DNA from: a virus
Length of the DNA: 64,000 bases
IMG/VR virus record: IMGVR_UViG_3300050122_000130
Location: 31,489-95,488 of that record
Reading direction: 5' to 3' (one strand)
The translations under genes and the position numbers were made by a program. Shown piece after piece: positions 9,175 to 15,090 of the stretch. The number at the start of each line of letters is the position of its first letter. Within the stretch, counting starts at the first letter, position 1. The notes under the pieces are model-generated. The model was not told the origin of the DNA. It was given only the letters and a program-made list of their open reading frames with translations, and did not search any database.

Positions 9175-9605
9175 CAGCCAAGACGATAGGTCAGCGTCAC
9201 AGCTTCTTCGGTACGCCCCTGCTTCTTGGCGATCGCACGCATGGCGCTGTTGCGCACATGCGTTCCTGACTGAATCGTTACTGCTTTGAGTTCAGCGGCC
9301 TTCTCGACCATTGCCGCCCACAAAGCGTTGTAGAGCCCGCGGCCGCGGAATTCCGGGAGCGTATAGCTCTGGAAGATCCACACGCGCCCGGTATCCTTGT
9401 CAAAATTCCAGGTCATCACCGCGGCGGGTATCATTTCGCGGCCGTTCTGCGCGTAGGCGATAAAGGCGTTAAGCGACGTAAAGACGTTCAGCGTCCCGTC
9501 ACCGTACCCCTTCTCGACACATTCCGCCCAGCCGCGCACCGCGAGCTCGAGCGCTGGCGTATTGTTCAGGCCCTCGACGTACACGATCTTGATCTCGTCG
9601 CTCAC
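9174..9605 (-). CDS. GNAT family N-acetyltransferase
   Basis: 143 aa with a GTG start. The acetyl-CoA binding motif A is seen as LPEFRGRGLYNALW (R-G-R-G-L/Y) around residue 83, preceded by a beta strand and followed by the long helix typical of GNAT proteins; NSAMRAIAKKQGR near the C-terminus fits motif B. Substrate unknown. It lies among small genes between the protease and the Mu F-like gene, an accessory slot. It could modify a virion or host protein; nothing in the sequence tells which. Confidence 0.75.
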   Translation of the reverse strand: MSDEIKIVYVEGLNNTPALELAVRGWAECVEKGYGDGTLNVFTSLNAFIAYAQNGREMIPAAVMTWNFDKDTGRVWIFQSYTLPEFRGRGLYNALWAAMVEKAAELKAVTIQSGTHVRNSAMRAIAKKQGRTEEAVTLTYRLG

Positions 9606-9699
9606 TCGTCAAACTCCGATCATCTGAACGAGCGGCCACCGAATCCAGATCATCCGCCGCGTACGCCAAAAAACCAGACGTGAAGATCGTACTGCATTT

Positions 9700-9864
9700 T
9701 CAAATTCGGCCCACGAGCAGCAAGATGATCAAGATCACGACGATCAGACCGAGACCGCCGCCGACTCGATAACCACCGCCATAGAACGGACCGCCGCCCA
9801 TGCCGCTGAAGCCGCCGAGCAGCGCGATAACGAGAATAATCAGAATGATGGTGCCGATCGACAT
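9700..9864 (-). CDS. DUF3309 small membrane protein
   Basis: 54 aa. Two hydrophobic helices (MSIGTIILIILVIALLGG and LGLIVVILIILLLVGRI) flank a glycine-rich loop (GGGPFYGGGY), the DUF3309 pattern common in Alphaproteobacteria. The ATG at 9864 has a perfect AAGGAGG upstream. Inner-membrane location is predicted. A holin-like role would be conceivable from size and topology, but DUF3309 is not a known holin family. Confidence 0.8.
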   Translation of the reverse strand: MSIGTIILIILVIALLGGFSGMGGGPFYGGGYRVGGGLGLIVVILIILLLVGRI

Positions 9865-9878
9865 GGTGGCCTCCTTCG

Positions 9879-10352
9879 TTATTGCCGCGCACCGATCGCG
9901 ATATACTCGCCGGGCCCGGCATTCTTGTTGTCGCGATCGAGCGTCACGCGAAGATCGGTCGATCCGTTCAGCATCAGGACCAGGTCCGACGACGAACTGA
10001 TGATGCCAGGGGGTACCATCGGCGAATTCTGCACGGTGGTCTTCCAGTGTGCACTCTCGAAGGCGTTCTCCAGGTTCAGCGCCAGATCGCCGCATTTGCT
10101 GTCCTCGAGACAGAAAATGGTCACTTCGCCCGGCTTGTCCTTCAATTTCGTGGTCAGGTCGTCAATTTCAGCCTGACTGAGCTCCGGCCAGATGGTTCTC
10201 GCCATCCGTTGGGCCTTTGCCGGGCTTACGGTGCCCGCTGGTGCGGTGACGACGCGGGTGACTACTGGCGCGCGGGTCACGCTCAAATAACCCACAGAGG
10301 CCGCCACAGCGACTAACGAGGCCACGATCGAGGGGATGACATGCTCTCTCAT
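9879..10352 (-). CDS. Membrane-anchored protein of unknown function
   Basis: 157 aa. A single N-terminal hydrophobic helix (VIPSIVASLVAVAASVGYLSV) is followed by a soluble domain with two cysteines (FCLEDSKCGD) likely forming a disulfide in the periplasm. The order IFCLEDSKCGDLALNLENAF then DLVLMLNGSTDLRVTLDRD suggests a compact alpha/beta domain. The stop of the preceding gene overlaps as ATGA. Possible spanin- or lysis-related protein by topology only. Confidence 0.65.
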   Translation of the reverse strand: MREHVIPSIVASLVAVAASVGYLSVTRAPVVTRVVTAPAGTVSPAKAQRMARTIWPELSQAEIDDLTTKLKDKPGEVTIFCLEDSKCGDLALNLENAFESAHWKTTVQNSPMVPPGIISSSSDLVLMLNGSTDLRVTLDRDNKNAGPGEYIAIGARQ

Positions 10353-10567
10353 GGTATCCCCGCTGGTCGATCGATTGCAGGAGGCGGTTCAGCCGCCGGA
10401 GCCGGCGCGTAGACCGGCGCCGGGCCCTTGTCGCGCTTCATCACGACCGAGACTTTCGGCTTGTGCGGGATCGGCAGATCAGCGCCATAAGCGACCGAGA
10501 AAATCAGCGCACCCACCGACACCACTAAAGCGAACACAGATAGTGCCAGCGATATTCGATACAGCAT
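10349..10567 (-). CDS. Small membrane protein with proline-rich tail
   Basis: 72 aa. An N-terminal hydrophobic segment (LALSVFALVVSVGALIFSV) is followed by AYGADLP, resembling a signal peptidase site, and a proline/alanine-rich tail (PAPVYAPAPAAEPPPA). It overlaps the next gene by 4 nt. Location is predicted as inner membrane or periplasm. Together with the adjacent single-helix protein it could form a lysis or envelope module. No family recognised. Confidence 0.6.
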   Translation of the reverse strand: MLYRISLALSVFALVVSVGALIFSVAYGADLPIPHKPKVSVVMKRDKGPAPVYAPAPAAEPPPAIDRPAGIP

Positions 10568-10572
10568 CGTGC

Positions 10573-10926
10573 TCAATCCTGCGTTTCTTTGGCGAAGTCG
10601 CCGTGTTTGTCGACCGGCGCCGGCAGCAGCGGCATCTGTACGATATCGGAACGCTTGTGCCAACTGTCCGGGCAGAACTGAATTTTGCCGTCGGTGATGA
10701 TGTAATGGCAAAGGATATTTTGCTTTTCACCACGGCCGAGATTGGTTTGCGGGTCGATCCCACCAGTCCAGCGAACGAAGGTCTGCGCAAAGCTTGGCGA
10801 GAACGTTGGCTTCTGCACGTCGCCATTGAAGGTCCAACTATCGGGCAGGATGTGAACTTCCTCGCATGCCGGACACCAGTGAGCGTGACCGGTAATTGTT
10901 TTGCGGAGTATCGGGCTGACCTGCAT
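10573..10926 (-). CDS. DUF6527-like zinc-binding protein, copy 1
   Basis: 117 aa. The motifs HWCPACEEVH, SWTFNGDVQKPTFSPSF and LCHYIITDGKIQFCPDSWH match the DUF6527 pattern of small phage proteins with CxxC and CH metal ligands. The ATG at 10926 overlaps the stop of a 34-residue upstream ORF as TGATG. A second, diverged copy lies one gene upstream at 11027-11383, so the pair arose by duplication. Function unknown. Confidence 0.75.
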   Translation of the reverse strand: MQVSPILRKTITGHAHWCPACEEVHILPDSWTFNGDVQKPTFSPSFAQTFVRWTGGIDPQTNLGRGEKQNILCHYIITDGKIQFCPDSWHKRSDIVQMPLLPAPVDKHGDFAKETQD

Positions 10927-11030
10927 CAGGAATATCTCTGAGCGACGATCATCACAATCACCATGAAGATCACCATCATCGCCACGATTCCAGCGGCCTG
11001 CCATATCTCTTTACGTCCAGAACGCCTCAC
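10926..11030 (-). CDS. 34-aa single-helix membrane peptide
   Basis: GTG start at 11030 overlaps the upstream stop (GTGA), and the stop overlaps the next ATG (TGATG), so both ends are coupled. The product is RRSGRKEIWQ followed by a long hydrophobic helix (AAGIVAMMVIFMVIVMIVA) and QRYS. A basic N-terminus and one helix suggest an inner-membrane micro-protein. It separates the two DUF6527-like genes. Confidence 0.6.
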   Translation of the reverse strand: MRRSGRKEIWQAAGIVAMMVIFMVIVMIVAQRYS

Positions 11031-11383
11031 AGCCGCGCGCTCGTCATATACTTGTCGTCAGGGACATCTGGCATCTCAACCGTCTGTCCGCGCAGCGAAT
11101 GCGTGCAGTCACCGAGAAACTCTATCATCCCATTGCGAATGAAGTAGTGGCAGACCGTGCTCGCGACACCGCGCTGATATTCCTTCATGTCCGGTGTGTT
11201 CACCCGCATATTGATGCTCGGCGAGAACGTCGGCTTGTACCGGTTGTTGTTGAACGTCCACTTCGCACCAGATGAGTTTGGCTCGTCAACGTTAATCTCG
11301 TGGCCATAGCCACAGCCTGGACACCAGTGACCGTAGCCACCCTGCGGCCAATACTTGCGATCGAGCGCTACCAGCTTGCTCAC
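11027..11383 (-). CDS. DUF6527-like zinc-binding protein, copy 2
   Basis: 118 aa from the GTG at 11383, chosen because it overlaps the upstream stop (GTGA); an ATG 12 codons earlier would overlap the neighbour by 40 nt. HWCPGCGYGHEI, KWTFNNNRYKPTFSPSI, VCHYFIRNGMIEFLGDCTH and LRGQTVEMP match DUF6527 and align with the product at 10573-10926. The conserved CxxC and CH...C-x-H suggest metal binding. Function unknown. Confidence 0.75.
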   Translation of the reverse strand: MSKLVALDRKYWPQGGYGHWCPGCGYGHEINVDEPNSSGAKWTFNNNRYKPTFSPSINMRVNTPDMKEYQRGVASTVCHYFIRNGMIEFLGDCTHSLRGQTVEMPDVPDDKYMTSARL

Positions 11384-11853
11384 GGCGTCAGCTTTCCATC
11401 GCGCAAAAATCCATGCCACTCATTGTTCGAACCCATGAAGAACGAGCCGGCGCCCGCGGCGCACGTCTTGCCGTTCTTGTCGACGGTGATTTTCTCGCCA
11501 ACAGTGCCGTGCCGTACCCAGCACCGGTGCTCGTGGTCTTCCTTCATCGTGCAGTTCGACGCGCGGCCCTCGATCGCCCACGAATGACCGTCGGCGTGCT
11601 TGCAGTAGATCGACAGGCCGTCATAGCCCACGCGCGGATATGAATTAGGCCCAGCGCCGTTTGTGCGGCGTGCGGACCAAAGCGCGCCCGTCGGCATCTC
11701 GTTCCAGCGAACCTCGCGACCGGTAGTCGTCTCACGCATGATCGGCGAGCTCACGCCATCCTTGTCGAAGCCGCTCATCTTCGGCTTGCCCTCAGCATCG
11801 AGGACGTGTTCCCACCAGGTCGTCTCGAAGACAGCGTGCGGATCGATCGTCAT
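11380..11853 (-). CDS. Phage protein of unknown function
   Basis: 157 aa from the ATG at 11853. The sequence is tryptophan- and glycine-rich with beta-type segments (TTWWEHVLD, GREVRWNEMPTGALW, DGHSWAIEGRASNC, GSNNEWHGFLRDGKL). WAIEGRASNCT...HRCWVRHG contains a possible ligand pair. It reads like an enzyme or binding domain but I do not recognise it. It is coupled by GTGA to the DUF6527-like gene downstream. Confidence 0.6.
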   Translation of the reverse strand: MTIDPHAVFETTWWEHVLDAEGKPKMSGFDKDGVSSPIMRETTTGREVRWNEMPTGALWSARRTNGAGPNSYPRVGYDGLSIYCKHADGHSWAIEGRASNCTMKEDHEHRCWVRHGTVGEKITVDKNGKTCAAGAGSFFMGSNNEWHGFLRDGKLTP

Positions 11854-11881
11854 GACAAGCAATCTCCGCAATCCGACAAGC

Positions 11882-11911
11882 AAAAGGCCCCGACTGTAAA
11901 GTCGAGGCCTT
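11882..11911 (-). terminator. Possible terminator in the head operon
   Basis: On the minus strand AAGGCCtCGACT pairs with AGTCGgGGCCTT around loop TTAC, followed by TTGCTT. It lies between the membrane-protein gene at 12027-12275 and the gene at 11380-11853. Confidence 0.5.
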
Positions 11912-12026
11912 GGCCGTTATTTATTGCAAGTCCGTGTCGCCACGAGCCCGGGCGACCGCGCGAAGCTTACCTCAACATCTCCGACAAATGCTAAGGGGCG
12001 CCGGCTCGGCCGGCGGCAGTATTGGG

Positions 12027-12275
12027 CTATCGCTGGAGAAAGTAGCCGTGGCCACCTCCGAAACCGCCAAGCAGGCACGAGATGATCTCAGCTAGCAGAT
12101 AGATAATTCGGATCGATATCGACAGCATGATGATTATCAGCAAAACCTGCGTGATCCACGGAATTCCGGACATGCTCTCGAGCCAAGGTCCGATCAGCCG
12201 GCAAATCTTCAATGCCGCGATGATACACATAAACCAAACGATTAACTCGACAACGAACCAGATTGAAAAGCACAT
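12027..12275 (-). CDS. Small two-helix membrane protein
   Basis: 82 aa. Two hydrophobic helices (SIWFVVELIVWFMCIIAAL and WITQVLLIIIMLSISIRIIYLLAEII) surround a short loop, ending in a glycine-rich tail (GGFGGGHGYFLQR). The ATG at 12275 has TTGGAGG upstream. The topology fits a holin or envelope protein, but no endolysin gene is nearby to support a lysis cassette. Confidence 0.65.
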   Translation of the reverse strand: MCFSIWFVVELIVWFMCIIAALKICRLIGPWLESMSGIPWITQVLLIIIMLSISIRIIYLLAEIISCLLGGFGGGHGYFLQR

Positions 12276-12331
12276 CGCTCAGCCTCCAAGGGTTAAGCCG
12301 ACGCAACGCGCGAGAGTTTAGTTCGTTCCTC

Positions 12332-12499
12332 TCACACCCAACCCAGAACCCAAAAAATGAAAGCCCAAAGCGGAAGCGCGATCGCTACCGCCAGCACCCA
12401 AGGCCAGGATGCGGAATAGATTATTTTCAAGACAGGTGATCCATTTTGACCATGCTTCCACTTCAAAGCCTGACTTAAACTTTCCCCATGAGACAGCAT
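12332..12499 (-). CDS. 55-aa membrane protein
   Basis: ATG at 12499. The product has a hydrophilic start (MLSHGESLSQALKWKHGQNG) and a strongly hydrophobic C-terminus (SWPWVLAVAIALPLWAFIFWVLGWV), a clear transmembrane pattern that the overlapping 87-codon frame lacks. GAGG immediately precedes the ATG but is close, so the exact start is uncertain. It lies between the Mu F-like gene and another membrane gene. Confidence 0.5.
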   Translation of the reverse strand: MLSHGESLSQALKWKHGQNGSPVLKIIYSASWPWVLAVAIALPLWAFIFWVLGWV

Positions 12500-12544
12500 C
12501 CTCGCCCAATTTGGGTCGACAGCGGTTTGTTTCCGCCGATTGAT

Positions 12545-13378
12545 CTACGAGAAGCCCGGCACGATCGGGATGCTCACACATCGGCAGTTAATCAACTGGC
12601 CTGGATGGATGAACTCTTTGACCGCAGGGTCATACCATCCTTTGGTGACGTCGTAGGTTTTGCCGTTGTTCTTGACATGCGTCGGGCGCGGGACCTTCCC
12701 CCCGCCTGAATGTCGCCATGTCGCGGTAGTGATGCCGTTCTCAATGAACCGCACGCGCGACATGTTCGCCGTCGCTTTATTGTTCTGATCTTTCGATATC
12801 AGCGCCGCACGCCGCTTCGTCACGCCGTACCGCTTCTCAAGTTGTTTCGAAAGTGTTCCAAGGTCCCGGCCAGCCGATACCGACCGCATCACGAGTCCTT
12901 CGACTTCCTGCAGGTGCTGGCTGGCGATCGATTTGATCAACCCAACATTCTCCGCGGTCGTCGCCTCGACCACGTCCTTCATGGCTTGCGACATCTGAAA
13001 CCGAACAGAGAAGCCGCCTTTTCGCAAGATCGAAGCGAGCTGCTGGTCCGTCCGCTTGTGCGCGGCCGTCGCGAAGTATTTCGCCAGTTGCGGTGCCGCC
13101 CAATCGAATCTCTTCAGCCAGCGCTTCTTCAGCAACTCGATCGCTTTCTTGAGCGCGTTTGCCGGCAGGATATCGTCCATCGCCATCGCTGGCGGGTTCT
13201 CGCGGTACGCAGCCTTGATCCAGTAATCGACGGATGCGTTCATTTCCTTGATGAGCCGGTCCAGCTTCTTGCGGTAGGCGACGCTGAGGCCGATGTTCGG
13301 ATGCACCGGCCGCAGCTTCTTCGGCTTCGAGGCCTTGGATGCTTGGCCAACTGAAGTCGCGCGAAATATTCCGTGCAT
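12545..13378 (-). CDS. Mu F-like minor head protein (head morphogenesis)
   Basis: 277 aa. A helical N-terminal region (YRKKLDRLIKEMNASVDYWI; LLKKRWLKRFDWAAPQLAKYF) leads to a C-terminal domain with the Mu gpF/SPP1 gp7 pattern: TTATWRHSGGGKVPRPTH, then HPGQLINCRCVSIPI. These proteins contact the portal inside the prohead. The gene follows the portal by several small genes, as usual. A TTG four codons earlier is also possible; the ATG at 13378 was preferred. Its first 540 nt overlap an open frame belonging to the upstream Tat-leader ORF. Confidence 0.82.
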   Translation of the reverse strand: MHGIFRATSVGQASKASKPKKLRPVHPNIGLSVAYRKKLDRLIKEMNASVDYWIKAAYRENPPAMAMDDILPANALKKAIELLKKRWLKRFDWAAPQLAKYFATAAHKRTDQQLASILRKGGFSVRFQMSQAMKDVVEATTAENVGLIKSIASQHLQEVEGLVMRSVSAGRDLGTLSKQLEKRYGVTKRRAALISKDQNNKATANMSRVRFIENGITTATWRHSGGGKVPRPTHVKNNGKTYDVTKGWYDPAVKEFIHPGQLINCRCVSIPIVPGFS

Positions 13379-13658
13379 CGAACTTTCCAACGTAGGCCCG
13401 AACGAACGACATATCGTCGGGCACGATCGATTGCATTTTTAGCAGCTGGTCGACCATGGATTTGACGTCGGAGTAAATCTCCTCCGGCGTGGCCATGGCC
13501 CAGAACTTACCGCTGCCGTAGAGCGTCACAGCGGTCTTGCTGGGACCGATGGCCATATCCATCCCGTAGACGACATCAACCGGCGCCTTCGGCAGGGCCG
13601 GCGCGATCGCCGCGGCCGCAACGCCCGTCAGAAACGCTCTGCGGTTAAGTTCGGGCAT
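12837..13658 (-). CDS. Tat/Sec-leader protein whose frame runs into the Mu F gene
   Basis: The ATG at 13658 starts MPELNRRAFLTGVAAAAIAPALPKAP, a twin-arginine-like leader with an AxA-type cleavage region. Residues about 28-95 (VVYGMDMAIGPSKTAVTLYG, WAMATPEEIYSDVKSMVDQ, SIVPDDMSFVRAYVGKFD) look like a real domain. Beyond about 13378 the same frame continues 180 codons but reads as a shifted shadow of the Mu F-like protein, so the genuine end is unclear. Either the protein truly overlaps, or a stop or frameshift has been lost. Export to the periplasm is predicted for the product. Confidence 0.45.
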   Translation of the reverse strand: MPELNRRAFLTGVAAAAIAPALPKAPVDVVYGMDMAIGPSKTAVTLYGSGKFWAMATPEEIYSDVKSMVDQLLKMQSIVPDDMSFVRAYVGKFDARNISRDFSWPSIQGLEAEEAAAGASEHRPQRRLPQEAGPAHQGNERIRRLLDQGCVPREPASDGDGRYPAGKRAQESDRVAEEALAEEIRLGGTATGEILRDGRAQADGPAARFDLAKRRLLCSVSDVASHEGRGRGDDRGECWVDQIDRQPAPAGSRRTRDAVGIGWPGPWNTFETT

Positions 13659-13947
13659 CGAGCGCGCGCCTCCCGATCGGCGGGTCACCCATCAATTGCG
13701 ACGTGACATTCTCGTGCTCGAGATAACCGTCTCTGCTAGGATCGTATTGCGCGGCAGCGCGGTAATCCGGCTTGTCGACAGCGTACTCTTTCAGCCGATT
13801 GTCGACTGAACCTGCCATGCGCTTGCGGTAACCGCGCATATATTCCTTCATGTATCGATTGTACGATTCTCGATCGGCCCATTTCGACGGCGTGGCACCT
13901 TTCGGTCTACCGCGTGGACGTCCAGTTGGATTGCTCCAATAGCTCAT
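13645..13947 (-). CDS. Small basic protein with AT-hook-like start
   Basis: 100 aa. The ATG at 13947 overlaps the previous stop (TGATG). The N-terminus NPTGRPRGRPKGATPSKW contains GRPRGRPKG, an AT-hook-like DNA-binding motif; RESYNRYMKEYMRGYRKRM follows. The last 14 nt overlap the Tat-leader gene. DNA binding is inferred from the motif only. Confidence 0.65.
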   Translation of the reverse strand: MSYWSNPTGRPRGRPKGATPSKWADRESYNRYMKEYMRGYRKRMAGSVDNRLKEYAVDKPDYRAAAQYDPSRDGYLEHENVTSQLMGDPPIGRRALDART

Positions 13948-14141
13948 CAGTGCACGCGCCCGCGGCGCTGATGCTCCCACCAGATGAAGCGGTGATAGCC
14001 CCACCAAAACGGATTGGCGAATGAGTGGCGGACCACGAGCGCACGATTGTCGAGCGGTATGGTGTGTTTGTCATCAACGCAGCCCATACGGCTGTTGCAC
14101 GATGGATAGATGCAGTCGTCCCACGGACAGGCGGTCATCAT
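13947..14141 (-). CDS. Small cysteine- and tryptophan-rich protein
   Basis: 64 aa. MTACPWDDCIYPSCNSRMGC has four cysteines that could bind metal; the C-terminus is aromatic (FWWGYHRFIWWEHQRRGRVH). Its stop overlaps the next ATG. No family recognised. Confidence 0.55.
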   Translation of the reverse strand: MMTACPWDDCIYPSCNSRMGCVDDKHTIPLDNRALVVRHSFANPFWWGYHRFIWWEHQRRGRVH

Positions 14142-14213
14142 GCAGCCCCATAAGGCCGCACCAGCGGCCGAGCGACGCGCGTGTTGCGCTGCTCAGCCCG
14201 ATCTAGCGCAGAA

Positions 14214-14489
14214 TCACTCTTTGCGAAAGGAGGTTCCCGACGTATCGCCGGAGCCCTCCCCGTTTTTTGAGTTCGAACGCTCCAGATCCTTCACTTCCTC
14301 GAGCATCGCGTCGAAGTCGGCCTCGCCGCTATCGAGCGAACCTTCGTGCGCCTCGAAGGCCTGGTTCATCCGAGAGTCGAAGCCCGGCATACGGTCGATC
14401 AGCGCCTGCGCGCGCTCGTCCATCTTCCGCTTGCGCTCGGCCACCATCTGCGCTGCGAGACGCGCCTTGCTGATCGGTGCGTCCGCCAT
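14214..14489 (-). CDS. Small helical phage protein
   Basis: 91 aa from the ATG at 14489, which follows the upstream TGA by one base. Highly charged helices (ARLAAQMVAERKRKMDERAQALIDRM; EADFDAMLEEVKDLERS) and a serine/glycine tail suggest a coiled-coil or disordered protein. No function known. Confidence 0.6.
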   Translation of the reverse strand: MADAPISKARLAAQMVAERKRKMDERAQALIDRMPGFDSRMNQAFEAHEGSLDSGEADFDAMLEEVKDLERSNSKNGEGSGDTSGTSFRKE

Positions 14490-14490
14490 A

Positions 14491-14925
14491 TCAGCCTCGT
14501 CCCGCTTCGCCGCTCGATCGATTGTCCGACTCAGATGTAGGTTCAGCAACTGCGACAGCAGCAGCGTTCGCTGCATCGGGCGCGTCCCTCTTGAAGCCGG
14601 CCTCTGCGAAGATCCTCATCATGGCCTCGGCGCCGAGCGGGTCGCCGATCTTGACCGCTCCGCGAATCAGCGCCGATGACGAATACATGCCGGCGACCAC
14701 GCCCATGATCTGCTCCGCGCAATAGTTGCGGTGCTTCTGCTTGTCCTGGACGACGTCGATGCCGGGAAACAAATCGATCACGGTATTGAGCTGGTCGCGC
14801 GCGCGCGCCGCGAGGAAGCGCCCATACCGCAGGCTCACGTCCATCAGCCACGTCTGGTCATCACCGGTGGTGATTTCCTTTTTGATCTCGTCCAGGCGCC
14901 GCTGGTAGGCTTCATGGTTGAACAT
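14491..14925 (-). CDS. Phage protein of unknown function
   Basis: 144 aa. Helical throughout: AYQRRLDEIKKEITTGD, VSLRYGRFLAARARDQL, NYCAEQIMGVVAGMYSSS, EAMMRIFAEAGF, then an alanine-rich disordered tail. The ATG overlaps the upstream stop (TGATG). It is part of the small-gene block between portal and Mu F gene. Confidence 0.65.
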   Translation of the reverse strand: MFNHEAYQRRLDEIKKEITTGDDQTWLMDVSLRYGRFLAARARDQLNTVIDLFPGIDVVQDKQKHRNYCAEQIMGVVAGMYSSSALIRGAVKIGDPLGAEAMMRIFAEAGFKRDAPDAANAAAVAVAEPTSESDNRSSGEAGRG

Positions 14926-15089
14926 CAGTCGTCGTCTTCCATCTCGACTTCGTTGCCATTGTCGTCGACCACCTTCACCTTGAACGGTGGGTCGTCTTTC
15001 TGCACTACAACGACTTCGCCGTCCGGTCCAGCACCGATCGGACCCTGCTCGAGCGTCGAGGTATCAATCTTCTTCGGCTCTTTGGACAT
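14925..15089 (-). CDS. 54-aa acidic protein after the portal gene
   Basis: ATG at 15089 just past the portal stop. The product MSKEPKKIDTSTLEQGP... has a small beta-like core (EVVVVQKDDPPFKVKVVDDNG) and ends in EMEDDD. Start and stop are coupled to both neighbours, which supports a real gene. Function unknown. Confidence 0.6.
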   Translation of the reverse strand: MSKEPKKIDTSTLEQGPIGAGPDGEVVVVQKDDPPFKVKVVDDNGNEVEMEDDD

Positions 15090-15090
15090 T

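Noticed and set aside
12318-12581. 87-codon frame over the 55-aa membrane gene
   Set aside because: The overlapping frame gives a clear transmembrane protein, while this one lacks structure and overlaps the Mu F-like gene end.
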